64,000 bases of DNA from positions 1 through 64,000 of the forward strand of contig JAFABI010000058.1 of assembly GCA_023426125.1 (NCBI GenBank), given 5' to 3'. The stretch's first letter is position 1; every line of letters begins with the position of its first letter. The notes under the pieces were generated by a model, which worked only from the letters and a program-made list of their open reading frames with translations, was not told the origin of the DNA and made no database searches. The DNA comes from Bacillota bacterium (GTDB lineage: Bacteria > Bacillota > Clostridia > Acetivibrionales > DTU013). This document shows positions 34,196 through 43,285 of the stretch, piece by piece. A program made the position numbers and the translations under genes.

Positions 34196-35788
34196 TCAGT
34201 TTTCGTAAACAATGACGTTCTTGACGCCAGACTCTATGAGAGGATGCGGTATAAAGCCGTCCACATTGTTACTTACGGCTACAAGCGTATCTTTTACCAA
34301 TAGCGGGAAGCTTATGGTGTTATTCCAGATATAGTCGGATATTTCATGATATTTCGCGGCCCTTGCCTGCTCGTCGTAGATCTGCTTTGCTTCGGATATC
34401 ATCTTGTCGAGATTGGCGTCATTTGAGTTTATTTTATCCTTAAATGCGGAATCATAGATGACCAGGGTATTGTCGGCGGAGGCCATGTTGCCTGTGCGGA
34501 TACCGGTCTGAAGCTTGCCGCCCTGCGCCAGATAAGGAGCGATTTCGGCGGTGGTGATGTTGGTGGTGACGCCAATCTGCTTCCACATGCTCTGCACGGC
34601 TTCTGAAATGGAGATCATTTCCTGGACGGGCTGACAGAGGTATTCAAGGGTAAGGCCATCCGGATAGCCGGCTTCCGCCAGCAGTTGTTTGGCTTTGGCA
34701 ACGTCATAGCCCTTGTCGGTGTATTCCCTGGAATAGACATTTTTCTTTGGCAAAACGCCGTTCATTGGGCTGGCGGTGTCTCCGTAAAGAGCTTTTGTCA
34801 ATGTTTCCTTATCGATAGCATAGGCAAGCGCTTCTCTCAGCTTCTGGTTCTTGTCCCCGCCGACCACATCGTCCTGCATGTTGAAGGTGATGGTATAATA
34901 GCTGTAACCGGGCGTTGAAATCAGTTTCATATTATCGGCCGCTTCAACCGTAGTTACATCGGACGGCAATATGGAATACGCCATATCGGCCGCCCCGGTC
35001 TCTACCTCGATGACACGTCCGGCGCTTTCAGCGATGATCTTATATACCAGGTTTTTGGTCTTTGCCTTTTCGCCGAAGTAATCGTCGAATCTTTCCAGCT
35101 TTATCTCCGCGCCTGAGACCCAGTTTACAAATTTATAGGGGCCTGTGCCGACAGGAGCGCGGGCATATGCCTCGCGGCCCATTTTTTCCATGGCGCTCTT
35201 ACAGATGATGGTGCCGCGCTGGGTGGCCAGTAGTTCGAGGAAGCTGGCAAAGGGATATTTAAGAGCCACGTCGATGGTCAGTTCGTCTACAACCTTTGTA
35301 TTTTCAATGTCCAGCGGTGCATAGTGGCTGACGCACGCCGGCTCCTGGGAGGCAAGCTCGAAGGTGTAGCGCACATCCTCCGCGGTAAACTTTTCACCGT
35401 TGTGAAAGAGGATATCCTTTTTCAGATGGAAACGCCAGGTCAGGTCGTTGGGGCGTTCCCAGCTCTCAGCCAGGTCGGGGACAATGTTGCCGTCGGTGTC
35501 CTGCACGACCAGATGGCTAAAAATATCATGGCACATAATCGTGGTGTTATACTTGATGGTCTGCTGGGGAAGAAGCGTTGGAGGTTCGGCATCGATTGCA
35601 ATCGTCAGCGTATCCTTTGTCTTGCGGTCCGAAGCTGCATCATTGCCGGAGGCGCCGGTGCCGCCGGTTACACCCGTCCTTTCGCTGTCGCCGGTTGACG
35701 GGTTGCCGGAACAACCTGCCATTGATATTGCCAATGCCAACACCAGTACAAAAACTGTAATCCTTGCCCATCTTGTGGTTCCCTTCAT
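34196..35788 (-). CDS. Peptide/opine-type ABC transporter substrate-binding lipoprotein (SBP family 5)
   Basis: 530 residues from the ATG at 35788, which has AGAGGG 7 nt upstream. A signal peptide ends in the lipobox SMAGC. The mature start is low-complexity (Gly/Ser/Thr). Family 5 marks: LAESWERPNDLTWRFHLKKDILFHNGEKFTAEDV-type block (about residues 110-145), APVGTGPYKFVNW, and LREALAYAIDKETL. Family 5 proteins bind peptides, but also opines, nickel and glycosides. The ligand here may relate to the enzymes at 36-44 kb, because both operons share an upstream regulatory block. Confidence 0.93.
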   Translation of the reverse strand: MKGTTRWARITVFVLVLALAISMAGCSGNPSTGDSERTGVTGGTGASGNDAASDRKTKDTLTIAIDAEPPTLLPQQTIKYNTTIMCHDIFSHLVVQDTDGNIVPDLAESWERPNDLTWRFHLKKDILFHNGEKFTAEDVRYTFELASQEPACVSHYAPLDIENTKVVDELTIDVALKYPFASFLELLATQRGTIICKSAMEKMGREAYARAPVGTGPYKFVNWVSGAEIKLERFDDYFGEKAKTKNLVYKIIAESAGRVIEVETGAADMAYSILPSDVTTVEAADNMKLISTPGYSYYTITFNMQDDVVGGDKNQKLREALAYAIDKETLTKALYGDTASPMNGVLPKKNVYSREYTDKGYDVAKAKQLLAEAGYPDGLTLEYLCQPVQEMISISEAVQSMWKQIGVTTNITTAEIAPYLAQGGKLQTGIRTGNMASADNTLVIYDSAFKDKINSNDANLDKMISEAKQIYDEQARAAKYHEISDYIWNNTISFPLLVKDTLVAVSNNVDGFIPHPLIESGVKNVIVYEN

Positions 35789-35827
35789 AGATGATCCCTC
35801 TTTCCTCACTTTTTTTATTTTTTGGAT

Positions 35828-35848
35828 AGTACTGCAGCGAAAAATTTT
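35828..35848. repeat. Short remnant resembling an end of inverted-repeat family 2
   Basis: ACTGCAGCGAAAAATTTTAT resembles the end of the copy at 60349 (GCTGTAGCGAAAAATTTTCT). No partner end is nearby. Confidence 0.3.
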
Positions 35849-35899
35849 ATCCGTTTCCCCTACAAAGAAGGCGCCTCCCAGCTTCCGCGCAATAATACA

Positions 35900-35969
35900 A
35901 TTGTAGCACAGAACGAATAAAAAAAATAATGGGATATTTTAATTTACAATATCAAGGTTTGCGCTATTT
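35900..35969 (-). promoter_or_regulatory. Conserved promoter/operator block of the Opp-type operon
   Basis: On the minus strand an extended -10 box TGCTACAAT (35908-35900) lies about 112 nt before the binding-protein start. Upstream is a conserved block, AAATAGcGCAAAC...GATA...TAAATTAAAAT (35969-35936). The same arrangement with identical spacing is at 44263-44332 before the epimerase gene. The -35 position is poor, which fits activation by a bound regulator. Confidence 0.65.
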
Positions 35970-36060
35970 TGCGGAATTGCAGCCATGTAAATCAAAATAA
36001 TCGCATGGGTTTAAAACAAGCTTTGAACGGGAATTCCCTTATCCCCTTCCATACCTTCGT

Positions 36061-36816
36061 TCATCGATGCGGGTTGGACACCAGGTAATCAACCTCCTGC
36101 ACATAATGCTCAAACCACACGTAGTGAAGATTTTTGCCGGGCCTGGTCAGGAGCGAGTGGTCAAGCCCCGCAGGGACATAACTGAAATCGCCGGCCTTCT
36201 GGTCAATGCTTTCACCATCTACAGTAAGCGTCATCTCGGTGTCGCCGTAAGGGACGTTCCATTGGGCAACAGCCGGATGCCCGACCTCGGAAGTGCCTTC
36301 GACGGTGCCCTCTCTTTGCCCGTTTGCCTCGGCTACGCCCATGAGCACGCGGCAGAGCCGTTTGGTCGGAATGACCGACCAACTCCTGGTATTGGCGGTC
36401 TTACAGCTCTGGCAGTATTCGACACAGTCCGACAGCGGACAGAAAAACGGCACTGCCAGATGGAAAGCCTCATAACGTTCCAGGTCGTGAACCGTTTGTT
36501 CCACTGCAAACATTGTGTAAACCATATCGGTTGCAGCGTGGATTGAGAAAACGGATGCCGGATCGGCCACATAAAAGGACACCTCGTTAACGGCATAAGC
36601 CCGGTCCGGAGTGATGATGGCCCCCTTGCCGTCGGTCAGACAGAGAATCTGCAGGGTCCGGGGACAGATTTCAGGTTTGACGGTATGACCGGCCTTGAGT
36701 GCGCAGCGGAAGGCATGGACACCTCCTTTATACGAACCGGCCAACATTTCTGTCTGGGCAAAACCATTTTTAAACTCCAGTACAATTTCTTCCTTGTTTA
36801 CATGTGCAATCGCCAT
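36061..36816 (-). CDS. Double-cupin domain protein
   Basis: 251 residues. The C-terminal cupin is clear: WNVPYGDTEMTLTVDGESIDQKAGDFSYVPAGLDHSL-type strand order, with HP and H residues that could bind metal (HPAVAQW, GLDHSL). The N-terminal half (FRCALKAGHTVKPEICP, QILCLTDGKGAII, VNEVSFYVADP) is a second cupin-like barrel. Between them lie several cysteines (CPLSDCVEYCQSC). It could be a metal-dependent enzyme or a sensor. It lies 92 bp downstream of the UroD-family gene, same strand, so likely one operon. GGGAGG lies before the ATG. Confidence 0.75.
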   Translation of the reverse strand: MAIAHVNKEEIVLEFKNGFAQTEMLAGSYKGGVHAFRCALKAGHTVKPEICPRTLQILCLTDGKGAIITPDRAYAVNEVSFYVADPASVFSIHAATDMVYTMFAVEQTVHDLERYEAFHLAVPFFCPLSDCVEYCQSCKTANTRSWSVIPTKRLCRVLMGVAEANGQREGTVEGTSEVGHPAVAQWNVPYGDTEMTLTVDGESIDQKAGDFSYVPAGLDHSLLTRPGKNLHYVWFEHYVQEVDYLVSNPHR

Positions 36817-36908
36817 AAAAATTCCTCCCTCTATTTTTAGTTAGTGTAAATTATTGCCAAACCCATAAAGCCCTTAAAGCCCAAGGAAGCCTGAAGACCC
36901 GGCTGCAG

Positions 36909-38054
36909 CTAATATCTTCCGTATTTCTGGACTGCATACATAGCGACACGGACACTGGTCAGCCTTGTGCCGAAATTGACCGATCCGGCTGCGTCGATGT
37001 TTAACCCGCGGGTTCCGAGCGCTTTTGCCATTTCACAGTCCCGCCTGACCTCTGCGATAATCTGTTCTTCATTGTTGGTTAAAAGCGTCATGGGATGAAG
37101 GCAGCCGTCTATACGGGTATGCGGCATATATTCCCTGATCTGGTCCAGCAGTACTGTGGGACCGAAATTCACTCCCATGAAATCCAGTCTTGCAAGAACC
37201 GGCAAAAGGTGGCCCATGGCAGAGTCGGAATGCTGATACCTGCAGTCAGCCGTCGGGTCAGGGCAGGTGTATTCAAATACACGTTTCAGAACAGGATATG
37301 CGTATTCCTCGTATAATTCCGCAGTCAGCATGCAGCAGTTATCGTCATTGAAGCGGTACCCCCAATGCTTCGACTTCATCTTTTCCTCGCCGGCCTCCTG
37401 CTCCATGATCTTCACATACCCCATCAGTACATCGGAAATGGAATCGAAGAAACGGTGGGTGAGTTCCGGCTGATCGTACATTAAATAGATGAGGTTTTCG
37501 ATTCCGTAAATAGACATGGCAAGAGTCACCGGTCCGCGTACACGTCTGCCATACCAGTATGGGTCGGGAGTATCTCCCGTCTGTTCATAGATGCGCCTTT
37601 TTTCACTGTCCCAGTCAGCGGGCAGGATAAAGCTGCGAAGCTCCGTCCGTTCCACGTTGTCAAGCATTTTCTCCAGCTGGCCCGGAGTCTTTATATCGCT
37701 TTCCAGCCAGTATATGCCGTTTTTATAGACATAGCGGCCGCCGAACACTTCGCCGTGCAGCCTTACCGCAGGGAGTTTCTGATGGGGCTTCGGATATTCC
37801 TCGCTTAAAATCCGTTTCCCAATAATTCTTTCCGCCTTATCGTTGTAGCGGCAGCAGTACTCCCGCATCAGCTCCGGCGGATTGTCCCCCCAGGGAGCAC
37901 CCGGTACGTCAAGCTCGGAAAACACACACTCCGGCAGGACATTCAGCCCGAATGCGACCTGCGGTGCGCCTTCATAAAAGCAGTTGTTCCGATGAGCCAG
38001 TTCATCATCCTTCCAGAACTGCTCAACATCAAGATCATACGTCTCATCACTCAT
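36909..38054 (-). CDS. Uroporphyrinogen decarboxylase-family protein (methyltransferase-like)
   Basis: 381 residues from the ATG at 38054 with GGAGGAGG upstream. It has the UroD TIM-barrel pattern of the branch that includes MtaA/CmuA-type cobamide methyltransferases: RVRGPVTLAMSIYGIENLIYLMYD, FDSISDVLMGYVKIME, YQHSDSAMGHLLPVL, VNFGPT, IDGCLHPMTLL and ALGTRGLNIDAAGSVNFGT. The H and C residues in YQHSD and DGCLHP fit the zinc ligands of that branch. It is not a haem enzyme by context. No corrinoid protein is nearby, so a methyl-transfer role is inferred only. Divergent from the LysR gene. Confidence 0.85.
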   Translation of the reverse strand: MSDETYDLDVEQFWKDDELAHRNNCFYEGAPQVAFGLNVLPECVFSELDVPGAPWGDNPPELMREYCCRYNDKAERIIGKRILSEEYPKPHQKLPAVRLHGEVFGGRYVYKNGIYWLESDIKTPGQLEKMLDNVERTELRSFILPADWDSEKRRIYEQTGDTPDPYWYGRRVRGPVTLAMSIYGIENLIYLMYDQPELTHRFFDSISDVLMGYVKIMEQEAGEEKMKSKHWGYRFNDDNCCMLTAELYEEYAYPVLKRVFEYTCPDPTADCRYQHSDSAMGHLLPVLARLDFMGVNFGPTVLLDQIREYMPHTRIDGCLHPMTLLTNNEEQIIAEVRRDCEMAKALGTRGLNIDAAGSVNFGTRLTSVRVAMYAVQKYGRY

Positions 38055-38105
38055 TTGCCAGCCTCCTCCGATACTGTTTACTTTCATAAAAATATGATAT
38101 ATTAT

Positions 38106-38210
38106 TTAGGAGTACTGCAAATATTACTTCCCGTTTTTCTGAAAGTGACGGCCGCAATGGACTGCATTTTCAGAAACTTATACGGGAAGTTATATTTGCA
38201 CCAGTACTTA
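38106..38210. repeat. Inverted-repeat family 1, complete copy between UroD-family gene and LysR gene
   Basis: Left arm TAGGAGTACTGCAAATATTA followed by CTTCCCGTTTTTCTGAAA. The right arm, read in reverse, is TAAGTACTGGTGCAAATATA followed by ACTTCCCG and TTTCTGAAA. About 105 bp, no coding capacity. The element fills most of the divergent regulatory gap, and its right end lies just before a TATACT box in front of the LysR gene. Confidence 0.8.
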
Positions 38211-38250
38211 GTATACTGTTTTCTTTACACCACTTGGAAAGGGATGTCCT

Positions 38251-39180
38251 ATGAATCTGGAAGATATTGAAATCTTTCTTTCGACTGCCCGAACAAAAAA
38301 CATTTCCAAAACGGCAACCGATATGTATATGTCTCAATCCACCATCAGCCACCGGCTGATCACACTTGAAAAAGAGCTTGGCATCACGCTGTTTAACAGG
38401 AGCAAGGGCAAACGGATCATGGAGCTGACCCAGCAGGGAAACGATTTTATCAGTGTCGCCGAACAATGGATCGTCCTATGGAACGAAACCCAACGCATCC
38501 GTGACCGCAACAACCGGGTCAGCTTTTCCATCGGCGCCGTAGCGAGCCTTAGTCAGCATTTGTTTATGCCTGTTTATAAGCGTTTGCAGGTACACAATGA
38601 ACCCTCTGTCGATTTGAGTATAAAATCCGTCACCTCGAGCTCTCTTTATGCCTCCATCGAGAATTATGAATTTGATATCGGCTTTGCCGTAATGTCCTCC
38701 TTTCATAATAGCATTTCAAGCCGCGCCATTTTCAGTGAAAACATGGTGCTTGTCCGATTTGGCGGAGGGCAACCCGGGCAGCCGTATTTTGGCGAGGACG
38801 TCAATCCTTTGGACCTAAACCCGGATCATGAGGTGTTTCTTAATTTCCACCCCAATTATACCCACTGGCGCAACTGCACGTGGGAGCATGTCCCTAACCC
38901 CAGAATCGCCGCGAATGATACCAACATTGTGATCCCTTTCCTGCAGCAGCCTGATGCGTGGGTTATCATGGCAATGTCGGTGGCATTGTCTTTTGCCGGG
39001 CAACTGCCGCTGACCATTAACCGGTTGAAAAACCCGCCGCCGGACCGCATTTGCTACATGCTGACCCACCGTCTTTCAAGGCCCAGCAAGCAGAAAGTGT
39101 ATTCCCTGTTTTCGGGATATCTTGACGAATTTATGAAGGAAGCCCAGAAAAAAGGGATCCTTACCATCCTGCCGGAATGA
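38251..39180 (+). CDS. LysR-family transcriptional regulator
   Basis: 309 residues. The N-terminal winged helix-turn-helix reads MNLEDIEIFLSTARTKNISK, then TDMYMSQSTISHRLITLEKELG; the effector-binding domain follows. AAAGGGA is upstream. LysR proteins typically control a divergent operon (here UroD-cupin). It is also the best candidate to act at the shared block before the Opp-type and epimerase operons; that is an inference. Confidence 0.93.
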   Translation: MNLEDIEIFLSTARTKNISKTATDMYMSQSTISHRLITLEKELGITLFNRSKGKRIMELTQQGNDFISVAEQWIVLWNETQRIRDRNNRVSFSIGAVASLSQHLFMPVYKRLQVHNEPSVDLSIKSVTSSSLYASIENYEFDIGFAVMSSFHNSISSRAIFSENMVLVRFGGGQPGQPYFGEDVNPLDLNPDHEVFLNFHPNYTHWRNCTWEHVPNPRIAANDTNIVIPFLQQPDAWVIMAMSVALSFAGQLPLTINRLKNPPPDRICYMLTHRLSRPSKQKVYSLFSGYLDEFMKEAQKKGILTILPE

Positions 39181-39372
39181 AAGCTGCCCGGGGATCTTAA
39201 TTTGTCAATGTTCCTGGAATGTATCAACAGCATTCCTCTGCGATATGGCCATTGGCCGTCCGATAGCTGTTTGACCCGGATTGCATTTGCAGACGTGCAA
39301 TACGCGCCCCTACATTTTTTCAGGCGTATGCGTGCCACTCGGCGGCATGGGCACAGTTAACTCCTGCGATTT
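39181..39372. repeat. Gap between LysR and hyuAB genes with interspersed CCCCTACA-type repeat
   Basis: 39241-39316 carries ATGGCCATTGGCCGTCCG and then GCATTTGCAGACGTGCAATA followed by CGCGCCCCTACA. The second part matches 16529-16566, and the first the GGCCA/TGGCC motifs at 2840 and 50880. No gene is seen. Confidence 0.5.
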
Positions 39373-42300
39373 TCAGGAAGACGCGGATCTGCTTTTTCTG
39401 CACTTCTCCGTTGCTTCTTTGTCCAGCGTGAGGATACCGTCCGCATTTCTTGCAATTGCTACGCCGTAATCCTCCAGTGCCTTTTCTGCCGAGACATATC
39501 CGTCCAGCACATCGTCCAGGACCTTTTCGGCAGGACGTTCCAGCGGATTGCCGTAACCTCCGGCGCCCGGGGTCAGCGCTACAAGGATTTCACCTTTCTT
39601 CATCAAATTGCCGGTGCTCTTGGATGGCATCCGTGTTTCCACACCGCCATACCTGCGGTAGAATGCGCCCATTGCGCCATCCAGCCCGCCGTCCAACCCG
39701 TAGGGGGCATATTTTTGACGGTCGCCGGTGGCTTTGCAGGAGATGCTGTCACGCATGATTTCAAATTCACGGTGAATGCCAAGTCCGCCGCGGAACTTGC
39801 CGGCGCCGCCCGAATCGCAACGAAGGCCGTATTTCTTGATGGCAATGATGGGGAACTCGGTTTCCATTGCCTCAATAGGCATATTGGAGGTATTGGTCAT
39901 ATGAACCTGCACGGCGCTGAGTCCGTCGGCATGACGGCTGGCGCCGGAGCCCCCTGCGATGGCTTCGTGGCAGATAATCGAGCTTCCCGGATGGTCGGGG
40001 TCGTCACAGGTGAATACCGTAGTCTGGCAGGTGCTGTTGCAGCCGGCCAGGACACGGTCTTTCGTTACAACCGCCAATGCGCCGAAAATCACGTCCGGCA
40101 ATCTCTGGGCCGAATTGATGGTAAGCCCGAGCGGCGCGGGATCCACGGGGTTGACCAGGGAGCCCCTGGGGCTGACTACGCTGAATACGCGGAAAATACC
40201 ATAGTTTGCGGGAATATCCGTGCCGAACAATACCTTGAGGGAATAATAGCAGCAAGCAAGCAGGGTATTGTAGGAAATGTTGAGCGGCGACTTGATCTGT
40301 TTGCATGTACGGGAGAAATCAAATTTTATGGAATCCCCCTCAACCTGGATGTCCACGCTGACCTGCAACGGTTCCGGATGGTTTTCACCGCCGTCGTCGA
40401 TATAATCCGTATAGGAATAAGTACCGTCGGGCACTTCGGCAATCGCAGCGCGAAGACGCCGCTCCGAATAGTTTTTTAATTCATTCATGCAGGAGATTAA
40501 ATTTTCACCATACTTGGCGTAGGCTTCCCTCATCCTGCGGGCTCCCACATGATTGGAGGATATTTGTGCCGTCAGGTCGCCCAGGCGTTCGGTACGCGTA
40601 CGTGTATTGCCGAGAAGCAGCTGCATTACGCCGTCCTCGATTTTCCCTTCACGCAGGATGCGGATGACCGGTATGCGGACGCCCTCCTGGAATATGCTGT
40701 TTGCGTAGCTGGAAGTGCTGCCGGGCACCATGCCTCCGATATCCGAATGGTGCGCCATATTGACAATCCAGCCGATGATGCGGCCGTCGCCGAATACCGG
40801 CTCGGCAACGACAATATCCGGCAAATGGTTGCCGCCGCCGTTGTACGGGTCGTTTCCGATAAACATATCTCCGGGCAGGATACTTTCAACAGGGTATTTA
40901 TTGTAAATATAGGGTATGAAAGTAAGGAATGCGTTCAGATGCATCGGCAGATAATCCGCCTGTGCCACCAGTTCGCCGTCCGGCCCCAGAACTGCGGAGG
41001 ATACGTCGCGCCGCTCCTTGATGTTGGTGGAATAGGCGCTTTTAATGATGGAAAGGCAGGTCTCCTCTGCGATGGATAACATCAGGTTGCCTACGATTTC
41101 CACCGTTACCGGATCTGCTTTGTATTTGCTTTGCTGCATACTGCTCTCATGATCATATATTGCGTGCAGATTGCGGAAAGCGTCGGTTTTTACATTCCAA
41201 TGCGGAGGGATGACGGTAGTCGTATCCATTTGCTCGACGATCATCGGACCGTGTGCCGTACAGCCGGGTACGAAGGAATCGCGGTTGTAAACAGGCGTGT
41301 CAATGTACTCCTTTTCTCCGCAAAAAAGCACTTTCCGGAATTCCACCGGCTCAGGCAGCGATGCGTCCGGATCCTCCGGTTTAGGCTTCAGGTCGGGTTT
41401 TTCGATCTCTCCGACGGCAGACACCCGGTAATTGACAAACTGCACGTTAAAAGACTTATTGCTGTAGCCGTAATTTTTCTCATGGGCTGCGTGAAAATCG
41501 TCCAGCGCCTTTGCCAGCGACTCCTCCGTCACCCCGGAGTCGGACAGCATAATGTTAATCTCATAATTCTGGCGTTCATAACGGGCGTCCGCGGAGAGGA
41601 TAAAGCTGCGTTTCACACCGACAATGCCCTCTTTATCCAGCAATGCTCCGCCCTCTTTGATCATCTCTTCGAAAATGCTATTGACGGCAGGCAGGTTTTC
41701 AGGTTTGGCAAGCATGATGTTGGAACGGCTGAGATCGAATTTGGTATCCGCCATCAACAGTCCCAGCGAGCACAGCGTACCGGGAGCCAATGGGATGAGC
41801 ACTTCGCGGATGCCGATTTCCTCTGCTACCTCACAGGCATGGAGCGGGCCGGCACCGCCAAATGCCATCAGCACGAATTCACGCACATCGTAGCCGCGTT
41901 CGACTGAAACTACGCGGATTGCGCGTATCATATTCGAATTGACCACCGATAGGATGCCGGTGGCTGCTTCCTTCATATCAAGTGCGGATTTATCATATAT
42001 TTCCTGTCTTATTGCCTGCTCCGCAAGGTCAAGGTGTACGTCCATCCGCCCGCCCAATATCTTCTTTTGGTTCAATTTGCCCAGAAAAATATTGGCGTCA
42101 GTGACCGTCGGACAGGTGCCGCCCCGGTTGTAGCAGGCAGGTCCGGGAAGCGCGCCTGCGCTGTGGGGCCCCACCTTCAGTGCACCGCCCTCATCGATAT
42201 GGGCAATGCTGCCGCCGCCGGCGCCAATGGTAATGATGTCGATCATCGGGATCCGGGCCGGATGCCCTTCGATGAGACGCTCGTTTGAAAGCTGTGGCTC

Positions 42301-43203
42301 ACCTTCGCTGATAAGGCTTATATCCGCACTTGTGCCGCCCATGTCAAACGTGATTATATTCCTGATGCCGCAAAGGCTGCCCATGTAAGCTGCGCCCACA
42401 ACGCCGGCAGAAGGGCCTGAAACGGCTGTTTTGATAGGGCAGTCAACGGTTTCGGAAATGGAGATGATGCTTCCGTTTGATTGGGTTACATAGGGCTTTA
42501 CCGTAATCCCGATATCTTTCACCGATTGCTCAAAGTTGCGCACATAGGTTTTCATGACCGAACCAAGGTAAGCGTTAAGAACGGTGGTGCTCATACGGGA
42601 ATACTCACGGAATTCATGCACCAGCTCATGTGAGGCGGACACATAGGCCTCGGGATAATACTCCCGGACCAGTTCTTTCATACGTTTTTCATGCGCAGGG
42701 TTTATGAAGGAAAACAAAGTACATATTGCGATAGACTCTACCTTATGCTTCTTAAGATATTCCACTGCTCTGCGTACCGCCTCCTCGTCCAGCGGTATTT
42801 TTACACTGCCGTCGTACAGAATGCGCTCCGGCACCTCGCATTTAAGCCCGTGGGGCAGGATGCTCTGCGCCTTCGGCCGGAGCAGGTCATATAGGTTAGG
42901 CCGCTTCTGCCAGCCGATCTCAAGCATGTCCTTGAAACCTTCGGTCGTGATGAGGCCTACACGGGACCCCTTTTTTTCTATTAAGGCATTTGTAGCAACC
43001 GTTGTGCCGTGCGCCAGGTACGATATTTCTTCCGGACCGATGTCCAACAGCTGCATCACTTTAACGATACCTTCCACGATGGCGCGTGAAGGATCACCCG
43101 GTGTGGAGCTGAGCTTGTAGTTGAAGATCCTTTCTGTTTCGGTATCAAATACCGACAAATCGGTAAAGGTACCGCCAACATCTACGCCAAACATATAACT
43201 CAT
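39373..43203 (-). CDS. Fused hydantoinase/oxoprolinase HyuA-HyuB protein
   Basis: 1276 residues. Residues 1 to about 690 are HyuA-type: FGVDVGGTFTDLSVFD at the start, the ASKHA block ITFDMGGTSADISLI, TIGAGGGSIAHIDEGGALKVGP, GPACYNRGG and VMAFGGAGPLHACE-like text. From about 695 (DPVTVEIVGNLM) it is HyuB-type: AEETCLSIIKSAYSTNIKER, NDPYNGGGNHLPDI, HHSDIGGMVPGS, and the Gly-rich C-terminus GDRQKYAPYGLDGG. Bacterial hydantoinases usually have separate subunits; the fused layout and length resemble eukaryotic 5-oxoprolinase. The family uses ATP to open cyclic amides (5-oxoproline, N-methylhydantoin) or to carboxylate ketones; the substrate here is unknown. 82 bp after the epimerase gene, same strand. 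Confidence 0.93.
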   Translation of the reverse strand: MSYMFGVDVGGTFTDLSVFDTETERIFNYKLSSTPGDPSRAIVEGIVKVMQLLDIGPEEISYLAHGTTVATNALIEKKGSRVGLITTEGFKDMLEIGWQKRPNLYDLLRPKAQSILPHGLKCEVPERILYDGSVKIPLDEEAVRRAVEYLKKHKVESIAICTLFSFINPAHEKRMKELVREYYPEAYVSASHELVHEFREYSRMSTTVLNAYLGSVMKTYVRNFEQSVKDIGITVKPYVTQSNGSIISISETVDCPIKTAVSGPSAGVVGAAYMGSLCGIRNIITFDMGGTSADISLISEGEPQLSNERLIEGHPARIPMIDIITIGAGGGSIAHIDEGGALKVGPHSAGALPGPACYNRGGTCPTVTDANIFLGKLNQKKILGGRMDVHLDLAEQAIRQEIYDKSALDMKEAATGILSVVNSNMIRAIRVVSVERGYDVREFVLMAFGGAGPLHACEVAEEIGIREVLIPLAPGTLCSLGLLMADTKFDLSRSNIMLAKPENLPAVNSIFEEMIKEGGALLDKEGIVGVKRSFILSADARYERQNYEINIMLSDSGVTEESLAKALDDFHAAHEKNYGYSNKSFNVQFVNYRVSAVGEIEKPDLKPKPEDPDASLPEPVEFRKVLFCGEKEYIDTPVYNRDSFVPGCTAHGPMIVEQMDTTTVIPPHWNVKTDAFRNLHAIYDHESSMQQSKYKADPVTVEIVGNLMLSIAEETCLSIIKSAYSTNIKERRDVSSAVLGPDGELVAQADYLPMHLNAFLTFIPYIYNKYPVESILPGDMFIGNDPYNGGGNHLPDIVVAEPVFGDGRIIGWIVNMAHHSDIGGMVPGSTSSYANSIFQEGVRIPVIRILREGKIEDGVMQLLLGNTRTRTERLGDLTAQISSNHVGARRMREAYAKYGENLISCMNELKNYSERRLRAAIAEVPDGTYSYTDYIDDGGENHPEPLQVSVDIQVEGDSIKFDFSRTCKQIKSPLNISYNTLLACCYYSLKVLFGTDIPANYGIFRVFSVVSPRGSLVNPVDPAPLGLTINSAQRLPDVIFGALAVVTKDRVLAGCNSTCQTTVFTCDDPDHPGSSIICHEAIAGGSGASRHADGLSAVQVHMTNTSNMPIEAMETEFPIIAIKKYGLRCDSGGAGKFRGGLGIHREFEIMRDSISCKATGDRQKYAPYGLDGGLDGAMGAFYRRYGGVETRMPSKSTGNLMKKGEILVALTPGAGGYGNPLERPAEKVLDDVLDGYVSAEKALEDYGVAIARNADGILTLDKEATEKCRKSRSASS

Positions 43204-43285
43204 AGCAATTCACCTTTCTATGGATACGACATTGTAGAATAGAAATACGGCATTGTATTTTTCATGCTTTCATGCGGAAAACGTT

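Noticed and set aside
39715..40479. 254-codon open frame on the plus strand
   Set aside because: It is antisense to the HyuB half of the fusion and has no recognisable domain.
39373..43203. Acetone or acetophenone carboxylase
   Set aside because: These need separate subunits and a small extra subunit gene; none is present and the fused layout fits the oxoprolinase-type branch better.
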